This document shows positions 1-9,038 of a DNA stretch of 64,000 nucleotides, in pieces. This DNA is from DATFVA01 sp963721075. GTDB lineage: Bacteria > Bacteroidota > Ignavibacteria > Ignavibacteriales > Ignavibacteriaceae. The notes under the pieces are model-generated. The model worked only from the letters and a program-made list of their open reading frames with translations, did no database searches and had not been told where the DNA came from. A program made the translations under genes and the position numbers. Numbering within the stretch: position 1 is the stretch's first letter; each line of letters opens with the position of its first letter. The stretch is taken from the NCBI GenBank assembly GCA_963721075.1, contig CAVRHV010000005.1, positions 434,001 through 498,000 of the forward strand, read 5' to 3'.

Positions 1-118
1 TCTGAAGTACTTTGACAAGATTCTGGGTATAGTAAAGAGTTCCCACAGCTATAAGGAAAGCAACTACTATAAGGCTGATTTTGATATTTAAAGAAGCGGG
101 ACCGCCGGACATTTTCAT
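1..118 (-). CDS. Partial membrane protein, N-terminus only (possible sensor histidine kinase)
   Basis: The minus strand is open from an ATG at 118 to the window edge, giving 39 residues that begin M-K-M-S-G-G. A hydrophobic segment of about 17 residues (I-S-L-I-V-V-A-F-L-I-A-V-G) starts near residue 14 and is followed by L-Y-Y-T-Q-N-L-V. That layout suits the first membrane helix of a sensor kinase, but no catalytic domain lies inside the window, so the function is only a guess. A second ATG at 112 is an alternative start. No strong ribosome binding site is visible. It reads in the same direction as purA, 114 bases downstream of it, and could be cotranscribed. Confidence 0.5.
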   Translation of the reverse strand, partial: MKMSGGPASLNIKISLIVVAFLIAVGTLYYTQNLVKVLQ

Positions 119-232
119 TGAATGGTTCTACCCGGAATTATTAAAAACAAAGCCAAGTATCGCACTTTTGTGAGTATAAAATCCAGTCATTATTTTGGTT
201 AAGAACCTGGAGTCCTTTAATTCAGATTCAGA

Positions 233-1504
233 TCAAGCAATAAAAAAAGTCTGCTCTCTTTTGGGGCCGACAGATACTATCGTAATTTTTATACCCGTAT
301 GGTTGGCTATAAATTCGAGGTATTCCTTAGCCTCTGACGGAAGGTCGGAAAATGACCTGCATCCGGAAATATCTGAATTCCAGCCCTTAAATGTTTTATA
401 CACCGGCTTAACCTGAGATAACCTCTGTACATCGGTTGGGTATGATTTCAAAGCTTTTCCATTAAGCTCATATCCTGTACATACTTTTATTTCTTCAAAG
501 GAACTTAAAACATCAAGCTTTGTAATTGCTGCTTCCTCAATACCGTTTATTGTAGCTGAATATTTAACAAGGAAAGCGTCAAACCAGCCGCATCTTCTGG
601 GTCTGCCTGTGGTTGCCCCGTATTCGGCTCCTATTTTCCTGAGATTTTCACCAGTATCGTCAGTTAATTCTGTAGGGAACGGTCCGAATCCGACCCTTGT
701 GGTATATGCCTTAACTATTCCGAATACCAGATTGATCTTAGTTGGAGGTATACCGGTACCGGTGCATGCTCCTCCTGAAGTCGGACTGGAGGATGTAACG
801 TAAGGATAGGTGCCATGGTCGACATCCAGCAGAGCACCCTGAGCTCCTTCAAGCAGAATTGATTTTCCTTCGGCTATTGCATTGTTAAGGTAAGAGGGAA
901 CATCTTTAACATATTTATCAATTGCTTTATCAAACTCAACATATTCCCTGATTATTTCCTCTACATCAAGCTCATCGTGGTTGTATATTTTCTTAAGGAG
1001 ATTGTTCTTTTCCTTTAAATTCTCCCTTATTTTTTCTTTAAGAACGTCTTTGTTCAGAAGATCAACGATCTTTATTCCTTTTCTTGCATATTTATCGATA
1101 TAACAGGGGCCTATTCCACGGCCCGTAGTTCCTATTTTATTCCCGTTATTTTCACTTATATTATCCAGCAGCTTATGATAAGGCATAATTAAATGAGCAT
1201 TATGGCTGATAAACAATCTGCCTTCAACACTTATTCCGTTTTTCCTGAGAAGCTCAATTTCATCCAGCAGTGCATTAGGATCTATTACTACGCCGTTTCC
1301 AATCACGCAGGTTACATTATCACGAAGGATTCCTGAAGGAATAAGGTGCAGAATATATTGTTTGTCGCCTATAGTAACGGTATGCCCCGCATTAGCTCCG
1401 CCCTGATAACGCGTTACAATGTCATAATTTTCGCTGAGGATATCAACTATTTTACCTTTACCTTCATCTCCCCACTGGCTTCCAACCAGAACAGTTACTC
1501 GCAT
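233..1504 (-). CDS. purA: Adenylosuccinate synthetase
   Basis: Joins IMP and aspartate using GTP to give adenylosuccinate, the first committed step from IMP to AMP, in the cytoplasm. At 423 residues it has the normal family length. The N-terminal phosphate-binding loop G-D-E-G-K-G-K (residues 12-18) contains the catalytic Asp13, and His41 sits in G-G-A-N-A-G-H-T. The IMP-binding T-T-G-R-G-I-G-P stretch is near residue 128 and G-A-Q-G-A-L-L-D further on. The ATG at 1504 gives the standard M-R-V-T-V-L-V-G-S-Q-W start. A terminator hairpin separates it from the STAS gene upstream, so it probably has its own promoter. Nothing looks damaged. Confidence 0.97.
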   Translation of the reverse strand: MRVTVLVGSQWGDEGKGKIVDILSENYDIVTRYQGGANAGHTVTIGDKQYILHLIPSGILRDNVTCVIGNGVVIDPNALLDEIELLRKNGISVEGRLFISHNAHLIMPYHKLLDNISENNGNKIGTTGRGIGPCYIDKYARKGIKIVDLLNKDVLKEKIRENLKEKNNLLKKIYNHDELDVEEIIREYVEFDKAIDKYVKDVPSYLNNAIAEGKSILLEGAQGALLDVDHGTYPYVTSSSPTSGGACTGTGIPPTKINLVFGIVKAYTTRVGFGPFPTELTDDTGENLRKIGAEYGATTGRPRRCGWFDAFLVKYSATINGIEEAAITKLDVLSSFEEIKVCTGYELNGKALKSYPTDVQRLSQVKPVYKTFKGWNSDISGCRSFSDLPSEAKEYLEFIANHTGIKITIVSVGPKREQTFFIA

Positions 1505-1540
1505 TTGATGACTCTTATTTTATGAATTTGACCAAAAGAA

Positions 1541-1565
1541 AAACTCCGAATAAAATCCGGAGTTT
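1541..1565 (-). terminator. Rho-independent terminator of the STAS gene
   Basis: Eight-base perfect stem (AAACTCCG / CGGAGTTT) with a nine-base loop. Read on the minus strand, the stem runs into a T-rich tail. It lies 33 bases past the stop codon of the STAS gene at 1598 and ahead of purA. Confidence 0.7.
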
Positions 1566-1597
1566 AAAACTACACAAAACCTGATTTATGAAGAAAT

Positions 1598-1939
1598 TTA
1601 ATTAGAAAAACTTTTGATAGCATCGTCTACGTTTTCGTAGAACTCGAAAATTGTGATGAGTTTTGTAATTATAAGCAGGCTCTCGATTTTCTCAGTAACC
1701 CGGGCAAGTTTAAGATTTCCGCCCGATTTCTTCATCGTCGTTAATCCGCCGATCATCATGCCAAGCCCGGAGCTGTTCATGAATTTAACATCAGAAAGGT
1801 CCACAACAATATTTTTCTTGCCTTCGTCAATCAGTTTATGGAGTAAATCATTAAATTCTTTAGTATCTTCACCGCCCATCACATTTCCCTTTAACTCTAT
1901 GACGACGGCTTCGTACCTTTCATTTACTTTTGTTTTCAT
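1598..1939 (-). CDS. STAS-domain anti-sigma factor antagonist
   Basis: A single STAS domain of 113 residues, related to SpoIIAA/RsbV. In partner switching the unphosphorylated protein binds a serine-kinase anti-sigma factor, and a SpoIIE-type phosphatase reactivates the phosphorylated form. The phosphorylation loop reads D-V-K-F-M-N-S-S-G-L-G, so the target serine is present. The start is the ATG at 1939: AGGAG lies six bases upstream, whereas the TTG at 1945 abuts that site. It is divergent from the ECF sigma gene, 152 bases away. It could be an output of the phosphatases encoded between 4.4 and 11.6 kb, but that link is inferred. Confidence 0.9.
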   Translation of the reverse strand: MKTKVNERYEAVVIELKGNVMGGEDTKEFNDLLHKLIDEGKKNIVVDLSDVKFMNSSGLGMMIGGLTTMKKSGGNLKLARVTEKIESLLIITKLITIFEFYENVDDAIKSFSN

Positions 1940-2059
1940 TAACAACTCCTAAAATTTTTGCATTAAATTTAAGTTAATGGCAGTAACAAAGCAAGTTTAC
2001 TGGAATAAGCCTGAAGATTATTTTTGGCTTAATTGTTAAATTAAAAATAAATATTTTAC

Positions 2060-2087
2060 GGAACCTGTCACCTAAAATTACGTCTAA
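2060..2087 (+). promoter_or_regulatory. ECF-type (extracytoplasmic sigma) promoter, probably autoregulatory
   Basis: GGAACCT at 2060-2066 and GTCTAA at 2082-2087, separated by 15 bases, closely resemble the ECF/sigma-E consensus (GGAACTT, about 16 bases, TCTRA). It stands directly ahead of an ECF sigma gene, as expected for self-activation. Transcription should begin near 2093, almost on the annotated ATG at 2092, so the message would be leaderless or the true start lies further in. Confidence 0.55.
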
Positions 2088-2091
2088 AAAG

Positions 2092-2688
2092 ATGGATACG
2101 AAAAATACGAAGGAAGATTTGCAGAAAGCTCAAATATTAAACCTGGATGACGATTTTTCCCTTGTAAAAAGGTTTATAGACGGCGATGAATCTGCATTCG
2201 CTGTACTCGTTCAGAGACATAAAGAAAAAGTGAGAAATATAGTATATCTCACAATGAGCAGCTCAAATTCTGTGGATGACATAGCACAGGATGTTTTTTT
2301 AACAGTTTACAGGAACCTGAATAATTTCAGATTCGAATCACAATTCACTACCTGGCTCTACCGAATAACAGTGAATAAGTGCAAAGATTACATGAGAAAG
2401 ATAAAAATCAGGAATATTTTTACTCCATTGAAAGAAGCTGAGGAAAAGACAGACGATATTTCAGCCCCGGAAAGCAATGATATCAAAGGTATAGTTCAGA
2501 AAGCTATTGGAAAACTTCCGGAGAAATTACGAATTCCGCTTCTTTTAAAGGACATTGAAGGTATGAGCTACCAGGAAATTGCGGAAACGGTGCAATGTGA
2601 GATAGGAACGGTGAAATCAAGGATCTTCAGAGCAAGGGAAGGATTAAAAAATATCCTTAGGCCCTATGAAGAGGAGTTGATGTTATGA
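2092..2688 (+). CDS. RNA polymerase ECF-family sigma factor
   Basis: A 198-residue sigma-70 of the ECF class with only regions 2 and 4. Region 2 covers roughly residues 25-105, with the core-binding stretch D-D-I-A-Q-D-V-F-L-T-V-Y and the -10 recognition stretch F-T-T-W-L-Y-R-I. Region 4 covers about 140-195 and has the helix-turn-helix M-S-Y-Q-E-I-A-E-T-V followed by G-T-V-K-S-R-I-F-R-A-R. The ATG at 2092 is the longest start. A TTG near 2118, preceded by AAGGA, could be the real one if transcription begins at the ECF-like promoter just upstream. It overlaps the anti-sigma gene by four bases (ATGA), which implies translational coupling. Confidence 0.95.
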   Translation: MDTKNTKEDLQKAQILNLDDDFSLVKRFIDGDESAFAVLVQRHKEKVRNIVYLTMSSSNSVDDIAQDVFLTVYRNLNNFRFESQFTTWLYRITVNKCKDYMRKIKIRNIFTPLKEAEEKTDDISAPESNDIKGIVQKAIGKLPEKLRIPLLLKDIEGMSYQEIAETVQCEIGTVKSRIFRAREGLKNILRPYEEELML

Positions 2689-4250
2689 AAAATTCAAATA
2701 CAAAATATGAAATATTATCGGCTTATCTTGACGGAGAATTATCACCTTCTGAAGCCAGGGAATTAGAAGATAAAATTAAATTTTCGAAAGAACTGCAGGA
2801 GAAACTCGAAGAAATTAAGAAAATTAAAAAACTGACAGTTTCCTCGGTTCAGCGGCTTCCCGAAGCTCCGTATTTTGAAACCAGGCTTGCCGCAAATCTC
2901 AACCATAAAGGAAAATCGTGGGATAAAATCCGCAGATGGGTCCCGGCCTTCAGTTTTGCAGGACTGGCTATAGTACTCATGGTATTTTTGAAATTCAATC
3001 CGGGTATAATTGATCGTATAGTGGAAGAGCAGAAAACAAACCTGGCCGGTTTTTACCAGGAAAATCTCAGACCATTATTTTATGCATCGAATCTTTCGAA
3101 CGAGGATGTATTTAACTTCGCTTTTACCAAACAACTTCCGCTTGACAAGTCGAATGGCCAGTATCTGAAACTCGGCTACGATCAATCAGGCAAGGAATTC
3201 TTTGAAATAAATACTGCAGAAAACAGTAGTCCCGTAAATAATCTGGAAAAATTTGCCGCTAAACTAAAGTTGAACAGCAGGCAGCGTCAGCAGGTTGACT
3301 CCATACTTGAATCCTATGCAGAAGATCTCCAGACCCAGGTGCTGGTCAATGATAAAAATACTGTTGCTATTAATCCCAATTTGTGGAACTATAATAAGGC
3401 TATAGTTGCGGATATAATGTCTTTTGCCCGGGACGCGAACAAAGAGGAATTCAATAAAATTGTACCGGCAGGATACTTCACATACAATAATCCTGATGTA
3501 AGGACTCTTGTCAATAAGGTTAAAGATACAAGGGATAATAAATATATATTCTTTACTCCGGATACTATTTTTACTGAGCCGTACAATTTCGATGAGAAAA
3601 AATTCAAAGACGAGATGGCAAAAGCTAAAGAAGAGATGAAAAAGGGAATGGAAGAAGCTAAGAAATCGATGCAGAATTTTAAGATAAACCTGAAGCTTGA
3701 TAGCAGCTTTGCGAGACTGAAAAATGATCCGGCCTGGGGAAAGGGCTTCAAGGTTTTCATCGATTCAAATATCGTCCGTGTTCACATATCGAAACTCGAT
3801 ATACCCGATATTCATCTTCCCGATTTTGACAGCATTTCCGCGCAGGTTGAAGAAGCAATGAAGAATATTCCACCGATAATTATAGATATTCCGGGCGAAA
3901 AGGGTGCTAAAAGTTACTCATTCAAATATGAGTACGGCGATTCATCCAAACATCCGGTAAGGATTCAGATTCCAAATGTAGATTCAATCCTTAAAAGTAT
4001 AGGAGTTTTTAATGGTGATTCTCTTATGTTCAATGGAAAGGATAACCATTTTGTGCCTGACTCCCTGGCATCTATGTTTAAGATGTTTGACGATTCGCTA
4101 ATGATTTTTGATAAAGGTGAATTTAAGAAGGAAATGAAACAGCTTCAGAAAGAGATGGAGAAGATGAGAGAAGAAATGAAAAAGCTGAGAATTGAGATCC
4201 GCCAGGATACTCTTAAGAAAGAGAAGACTGATTCTGAAGTTGGAATTTAA
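2685..4250 (+). CDS. Membrane-spanning anti-sigma factor-like protein
   Basis: 521 residues, translationally coupled to the ECF sigma gene. The N-terminal 75 residues (Y-L-D-G-E-L-S-P-S-E-A-R-E-L-E) resemble the cytoplasmic helical domain of anti-sigma factors but lack the zinc-binding H-x3-C-x2-C motif. One membrane helix follows near residues 87-105. The large C-terminal part would be periplasmic and has two Lys/Glu/Met-rich coiled-coil stretches (about residues 305-330 and 480-512), the second close to the C-terminus. By family logic it would hold the sigma factor at the membrane until an envelope signal arrives. The sensory part is not recognisable. The role rests on gene order and the N-terminal domain; the periplasmic function is unknown. 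Confidence 0.75.
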   Translation: MKNSNTKYEILSAYLDGELSPSEARELEDKIKFSKELQEKLEEIKKIKKLTVSSVQRLPEAPYFETRLAANLNHKGKSWDKIRRWVPAFSFAGLAIVLMVFLKFNPGIIDRIVEEQKTNLAGFYQENLRPLFYASNLSNEDVFNFAFTKQLPLDKSNGQYLKLGYDQSGKEFFEINTAENSSPVNNLEKFAAKLKLNSRQRQQVDSILESYAEDLQTQVLVNDKNTVAINPNLWNYNKAIVADIMSFARDANKEEFNKIVPAGYFTYNNPDVRTLVNKVKDTRDNKYIFFTPDTIFTEPYNFDEKKFKDEMAKAKEEMKKGMEEAKKSMQNFKINLKLDSSFARLKNDPAWGKGFKVFIDSNIVRVHISKLDIPDIHLPDFDSISAQVEEAMKNIPPIIIDIPGEKGAKSYSFKYEYGDSSKHPVRIQIPNVDSILKSIGVFNGDSLMFNGKDNHFVPDSLASMFKMFDDSLMIFDKGEFKKEMKQLQKEMEKMREEMKKLRIEIRQDTLKKEKTDSEVGI

Positions 4251-4251
4251 T

Positions 4252-4267
4252 AAAAACGGCCGTTTTT
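4252..4267. repeat. 16-bp perfect palindrome after the anti-sigma gene
   Basis: AAAAACGGCCGTTTTT is perfectly self-complementary and begins two bases past the stop codon. A short A-stem and T-tail hairpin of this kind could act as a weak terminator, or the palindrome could bind a dimeric regulator. Nothing in the sequence decides between these. Confidence 0.35.
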
Positions 4268-4452
4268 AAGGTTTTAGAGGCTATTTTTATCTTGAAATAA
4301 CCTTCTCTATCATACATATAATCCGCTCATAATTCTTTTCTTTACAAAATGAAGTAATTCCCTTAATTTCAATAAAGAATATGGCTGTGATGCGTCTTTG
4401 AATGGACAAATTATAGTGGTATTTTACGCAGAAAAATTAACTGAAAAAGAAT

Positions 4453-6555
4453 ATGAATTCTCTAGTTCTCACACATAACCTGAAATTCCGCCTGTTTATG
4501 GGGTTTGCAGTAATCTTATTCTTTTTTAAACTGTTCATCCCTTCCGGTGATTCAGCAGGATATGTTATTATCAATGAAATGCTGGTAGCCTTAACCGTCA
4601 TCTCCCTCATCGTATACCTGATCGAGCTGATGGGTTACAAAAAAATCAATCCGATCTCAATGGTGATGAATGTAGGCATATTGAATGCGATAATATTTTT
4701 TATGATAAGCTTTTCAGGTTCGATATTGAACCTCTTCTTTGATAACCTCCAGGAACAATCGAGTCTGATGTTCAGAATTATAAGTTTCTTCTACGTATTT
4801 CTTATCCTGAGTTTTCTTGCTTATATATTTCTCACATTCCGGGAATTATTTTTCCTCAAACAAAACAGGAACCTAAATACATATTTTAATACTATGGTAG
4901 TTTTCTTTATACTGACCTCACTCTCGTCAGCTTTTGATAAAATACCTGATCTTTCATTCATAAAAAATACATTTTTTATCATTTCGATTTTGCTTATCGC
5001 AATCAATTCTGTTCGGATCTCTTGGATAGCATTCCTGCAGAAAAAAGAGAAAGTATATCTGTTAATAATATCGGTGGTAATAGCTGTACTGTTCATCGTT
5101 AATCTTGTGAACAGCCGCGGTGAGAATATTCATTACCATATGCTGGCTTCTTTTTCTCCCTCCCTGGCACAGTTCCTTAATATCCTGATGATATATGGTG
5201 CGATTTATTTCAGCGTACTCTTTTTTACTACATTATTTCATCTTCCAACCGCCGAAGCATATGACAGGAAAGCTCAGGAAGTTTCATCTCTCCAGTATTT
5301 CAGCAAGCTTATTACAGAAGTACTTGATTTTGATGACCTGGCGGGGACAGTAACGGACATAGCTACAAAGGTTTGCAATGCAGATGCTTCCTGGATCTTG
5401 TGGAACGAAGGGCAGGAGTTTACAACTATTGCACATAAGAATATCGGCTATCTTGATGCAAGGGAACTATCAAATTATATTTATAAAAAAATAAAGAATA
5501 AATCGCCGGACCGAACAGAAATCTTTTCGCTTGATAAATTTGAAAGACCCTCTCAGACGGGGGACAGGTATCTGAGTGCAGCTGTCTCACCCCTGAGGAT
5601 ACACAATGAGGTCAAAGGATATCTTGTAGTTGCCAGAAAAGGCAGTTCTATATTTAATGATGAAGACATAAGTGCAATAAACACATTTTCGGATTATGCA
5701 ACAGTTGCAATTGATAACTCGAGACTCTTGGAGGAATCAATTGAAAAAGAGAGGCTTGAAAAAGAGCTTGATGTTGCTCGTGAAGTCCAGCGTAAAATTC
5801 TGCCTTCGAAGCACCCTGCTTATAAGGGGCTGGAAATATCCAGTGTCTTTATACCCGCATTTGAAGTCGGCGGTGATTACTATGATTTCTTTGAGATAAA
5901 CGAGGATAAACTTGGATTTGTAATCGCCGATGTTTCGGGTAAAGGTATTTCGGCAGCATTTATTATGGCTGAGGTTAAAGGAATTTTTGAATCACTTTCA
6001 AAGACAATGACCAGGCCGAAGGATATATTGATAAGTGCGAATAAGATACTTAAACGCACACTTGACAGAAGCAGCTTTGTTAGCGCCGCATATGGTATAA
6101 TTGACAGGGAGAAGAAGACGCTCACTATTTCAAGGGCAGGACATTGTCCAATAATACTGGTTCGGAACGGAGTCGCAGAGACGCTTCGCCCCTCCGGAAT
6201 CGGTCTGGGCTTAAATTTTACCGAACATTTTGATAACTCACTGGACGAAACTAAAATAAATCTGGACGATGATGACCTTATTGTTCTCTATACAGACGGC
6301 ATTACAGAAGCAAAAAATACCGACCTTGAAGATTTCGGGTTAAATAAGTTTGAAGAAATATTAATTAAAAATTCAGAATTCACTCCTGATGAAATAGCTA
6401 ACAAAGTCATCAGGGAAGTTACTTTATTTTCACAGAGTCACTCGCAATATGATGATATAACTCTGGTAATTTTTAAGTGGAAATCGAAAATTAAATCAGA
6501 CGGAGAAATAGAATGGCAGAATTCAGCACTACCATTAAAGATAAAGGAAGTGTAA
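4453..6555 (+). CDS. Membrane GAF-domain SpoIIE-family (PP2C) serine phosphatase
   Basis: 700 residues. About eight hydrophobic helices fill residues 12-262, then a GAF-like sensory domain (about 280-415), a short coiled coil, and a SpoIIE/PP2C phosphatase domain (about 450-685). Phosphatase motifs are complete: V-G-G-D-Y-Y-D near 472, A-D-V-S-G-K-G, A-G-H-C-P, Y-T-D-G-I-T-E and Y-D-D-I-T-L, which supply the metal-binding aspartates. Such enzymes dephosphorylate STAS antagonists. Its last 43 bases overlap the next gene, which encodes exactly such a STAS protein, so the pair are likely enzyme and substrate. The ligand sensed by the membrane and GAF parts cannot be read from sequence. Confidence 0.93.
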   Translation: MNSLVLTHNLKFRLFMGFAVILFFFKLFIPSGDSAGYVIINEMLVALTVISLIVYLIELMGYKKINPISMVMNVGILNAIIFFMISFSGSILNLFFDNLQEQSSLMFRIISFFYVFLILSFLAYIFLTFRELFFLKQNRNLNTYFNTMVVFFILTSLSSAFDKIPDLSFIKNTFFIISILLIAINSVRISWIAFLQKKEKVYLLIISVVIAVLFIVNLVNSRGENIHYHMLASFSPSLAQFLNILMIYGAIYFSVLFFTTLFHLPTAEAYDRKAQEVSSLQYFSKLITEVLDFDDLAGTVTDIATKVCNADASWILWNEGQEFTTIAHKNIGYLDARELSNYIYKKIKNKSPDRTEIFSLDKFERPSQTGDRYLSAAVSPLRIHNEVKGYLVVARKGSSIFNDEDISAINTFSDYATVAIDNSRLLEESIEKERLEKELDVAREVQRKILPSKHPAYKGLEISSVFIPAFEVGGDYYDFFEINEDKLGFVIADVSGKGISAAFIMAEVKGIFESLSKTMTRPKDILISANKILKRTLDRSSFVSAAYGIIDREKKTLTISRAGHCPIILVRNGVAETLRPSGIGLGLNFTEHFDNSLDETKINLDDDDLIVLYTDGITEAKNTDLEDFGLNKFEEILIKNSEFTPDEIANKVIREVTLFSQSHSQYDDITLVIFKWKSKIKSDGEIEWQNSALPLKIKEV

Positions 6556-6884
6556 GCGTAATATACCTCAACGGATATCTGGATGCACATACAGCTCCCC
6601 AGCTTGAAAATAATTTTTCGGAGCTGATTGACAAAAACAAGTACAATATTGTTGTCAATTTTGAGGACCTGAATTATATCAGTAGTGCCGGATTGGGTGT
6701 GTTCATGGCATATATTGAAAAGATAAGGGAAAATGACGGAGATATAAAACTATCAGCAATGAGCGACAAAGTATATAATATTTTCGATCTCCTCGGGTTT
6801 CCTCTATTGTATGAGATCTTCAAATCGGAAGACGAGGCCGTAAATAAATTCAAAGAGACCGGGAACGTTGAAGACAAGAAATAA
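6513..6884 (+). CDS. STAS-domain anti-sigma factor antagonist
   Basis: 123 residues with one STAS domain. The phosphorylation loop reads L-N-Y-I-S-S-A-G-L-G, so the acceptor serine is kept. The start overlaps the end of the upstream phosphatase gene by 43 bases and has its own GGAGA seven bases ahead of the ATG at 6513. It also overlaps the RsbW-like ATPase gene by 17 bases. Phosphatase, antagonist and kinase therefore lie in one tightly coupled run, the classic order of a partner-switching switch. The first 14 codons are read in two frames at once, which constrains the end of the phosphatase. Confidence 0.93.
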   Translation: MAEFSTTIKDKGSVSVIYLNGYLDAHTAPQLENNFSELIDKNKYNIVVNFEDLNYISSAGLGVFMAYIEKIRENDGDIKLSAMSDKVYNIFDLLGFPLLYEIFKSEDEAVNKFKETGNVEDKK

Positions 6885-7317
6885 AATAGATAAAAAACTT
6901 AAGATTTTCAGCAAAACGGAAAATCTGTCGGTTGTGCGCGAATTTATTCAATCCGCTGCAGAGCAGGTTGGTATTAAACCCGGTATAACTGAAGACGTAA
7001 TGCTGGCCGTGGATGAGGCATGCACTAATGTTATTAAGCATGCTTACAAATCTCATCCCGATGGCGAAATTCTTGTAAAGCTTAAGTACTCTGATCATAA
7101 GCTTACAATAATTATTACTGATTATGGAAAATCATTTCATCCGGAAAGTGTTCCTGACCCTGATCTGCAGAAGTACTACAGACAGCACAGGGTAGGCGGC
7201 CTGGGAATGTACCTTATGAAAACCCTGATGGATGAGGTAAGATATAATTCCATTCCGGGAAAGTATAACGAAGTTTATCTCACAAAGTATCTAAATAATA
7301 CCAGTCAGCATGGATGA
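6868..7317 (+). CDS. RsbW/SpoIIAB-like ATP-binding serine kinase (anti-sigma regulatory factor)
   Basis: 149 residues with a GHKL/HATPase fold. N box: D-E-A-C-T-N-V-I-K-H-A-Y. G1 box: I-T-D-Y-G-K-S-F. G2 region: V-G-G-L-G-M-Y-L-M. Members phosphorylate a STAS antagonist and sequester a sigma factor or another output protein. No ATG exists near the start; the TTG at 6868 is the best candidate because it overlaps the STAS gene and yields a full N-terminus. It overlaps the following phosphatase gene by eight bases. No sigma-B-like target is encoded nearby, so the output partner is open: the ECF sigma at 2.1 kb, a distant gene or a non-sigma target. Confidence 0.88.
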   Translation: MKTRNKIDKKLKIFSKTENLSVVREFIQSAAEQVGIKPGITEDVMLAVDEACTNVIKHAYKSHPDGEILVKLKYSDHKLTIIITDYGKSFHPESVPDPDLQKYYRQHRVGGLGMYLMKTLMDEVRYNSIPGKYNEVYLTKYLNNTSQHG

Positions 7318-8989
7318 TACCGAAAATATCAAATTAAAAAGAAACCTTTCAGCTCTTGTAGAATTCAGCCGCATAACAAACTCCAGCACCGATCTAGACT
7401 TCATTATAAACAACATTCTTCTTACGTGCATGGGGAAATTTCTTGCGACAAAAGGATTGTTTGCTCTTAATCTTAATGGAAAGCTTAAAATTCATTCTTC
7501 AAAGGGAATTTCAAAAGAAACACTTGAGAAGCTTTCTGAATTTCCAAAAGTAGAGAAGCTTTTTGAGGAGGGGGATTACAAATCATATCCCGGACTCGGC
7601 GATCTGTGTATTACAGAAAAAGTAATTTCTTCCGATAAGGTTCTCGGTATAATGTGTCTGGGGGAAAAATTGAACAAGACAGGTTATTCAGAGGACGACC
7701 GGGAATTCCTCAGAACGATCTTAAATATATCATCTACTGCAATCCAGAATTCCATAGTTATAAATGAATTGAAAAAAGTAAACCGGATTCTGGATTCAAG
7801 GCTGCACCGCTTAAACTCTCTGTTTGAATTAAGTAAAGAGTTTGCACTGTTCTCTGAATCTTCCCGGGTAGCCAGACTGCTTGTATATTCGGTTATCGGA
7901 CAACTTTTCGTCTCTAAGTTTGCTGTTATTACATTCAATAATTCGGAGGCTGAAATTCTTGAATCGAAGATGGACGATGAGAAACTTCTGAAAGTAATAT
8001 CTGATAAAAATATGCAGGAGCTTGAGTTTCCCATTACCGGTGACGGAATATCCAAGAAATATTCAGACCTTGAAAGAATGGAAATTGAACTTGTAGTTCC
8101 GATGCAGATTCAGGGGGAAACGAAAGGTCTTATCTTTCTCGGGAAACGGATTAATAAACAGCCATACTCTGAAGCTGATATCGAATATGTTTACTCGGTA
8201 GGCAGTCTTGCAATAATCGCGCTGGAAAATAAAAGACTCTTTCTGGAAGAACTCGAAAAGAAGAAACTTGAAGATGAACTTGATATAGCCCGGGATATTC
8301 AAAAAAATCTGCTTCCTCATTCGGTACCTGAATTCAGAAATTTTGCGATTTCAGCGATAAATGTGTCCTCACGTCAGGTCGGCGGCGATTATTATGATCT
8401 GATCAGACTTGATGAAAATAATGTCTGCATCGCCATAGCCGACGTCTCGGGAAAAGGAGTCCCGGCTGCTCTACTCATGGCTAACCTGCAGGCCTTCATG
8501 AAAACTATTGTAAGACATGGAATGGCACTGGATGAGGCTACAGGATTGATAAATAATCTTGTAAGTGAAAATACTTCTGACGGTAAGTTCATTACATTCT
8601 TCTGGGGCATACTTGATGACTCAGGAAAGAAGTTTACCTATGTAAATGCGGGACATAATCCTCCGTTGCTGATAAGAAAAAATAAAATTATTAAACTCAC
8701 CCGGGGAGGAATAATCCTGGGTGTAATGAAAACCGTTACTCCTTATGAATATCAGGAAATTGAACTTGAGAAGGATGATGTAATTATTATGTTTACTGAT
8801 GGTGTATCAGAAGCAATGAATAAAGAAGGAGAGGAGTTTTCTGATGAAAGACTTGAAGAAATTGCCAGAAAAACTTCACATCTATCTTCCGCGGATATAC
8901 TTCAGGAAATAAGGCAGGAAGTACTGGGTTTCACCTCCGGTACTGTTCAGTCGGATGATATTACTCTTATGGTAATTAAGGTAAAATAA
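7310..8989 (+). CDS. Soluble double-GAF SpoIIE-family (PP2C) serine phosphatase
   Basis: 559 residues with no membrane helix. Two GAF-like regions (about 15-155 and 165-320) precede a helical linker and the phosphatase domain (about 330-555). The catalytic motifs are V-G-G-D-Y-Y-D near 356, A-D-V-S-G-K-G, A-G-H-N-P-P, F-T-D-G-V-S-E and S-D-D-I-T-L, all intact. The start codon overlaps the RsbW-like gene by eight bases. The operon thus brings a cytosolic sensor phosphatase alongside the membrane one at 4453. Both could act on the same STAS protein, letting separate signals converge on one switch. The ligands of the GAF domains are unknown. Confidence 0.93.
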   Translation: MDDTENIKLKRNLSALVEFSRITNSSTDLDFIINNILLTCMGKFLATKGLFALNLNGKLKIHSSKGISKETLEKLSEFPKVEKLFEEGDYKSYPGLGDLCITEKVISSDKVLGIMCLGEKLNKTGYSEDDREFLRTILNISSTAIQNSIVINELKKVNRILDSRLHRLNSLFELSKEFALFSESSRVARLLVYSVIGQLFVSKFAVITFNNSEAEILESKMDDEKLLKVISDKNMQELEFPITGDGISKKYSDLERMEIELVVPMQIQGETKGLIFLGKRINKQPYSEADIEYVYSVGSLAIIALENKRLFLEELEKKKLEDELDIARDIQKNLLPHSVPEFRNFAISAINVSSRQVGGDYYDLIRLDENNVCIAIADVSGKGVPAALLMANLQAFMKTIVRHGMALDEATGLINNLVSENTSDGKFITFFWGILDDSGKKFTYVNAGHNPPLLIRKNKIIKLTRGGIILGVMKTVTPYEYQEIELEKDDVIIMFTDGVSEAMNKEGEEFSDERLEEIARKTSHLSSADILQEIRQEVLGFTSGTVQSDDITLMVIKVK

Positions 8990-9038
8990 TTCGTTATTTT
9001 TTAATTCCCGTTTTTAACAATAAAGATATAATAAATCT

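Noticed and set aside
6868..6900. Missing start codon making the RsbW-like gene a pseudogene
   Set aside because: A TTG at 6868 gives a full-length family N-terminus and fits the overlapping operon layout.
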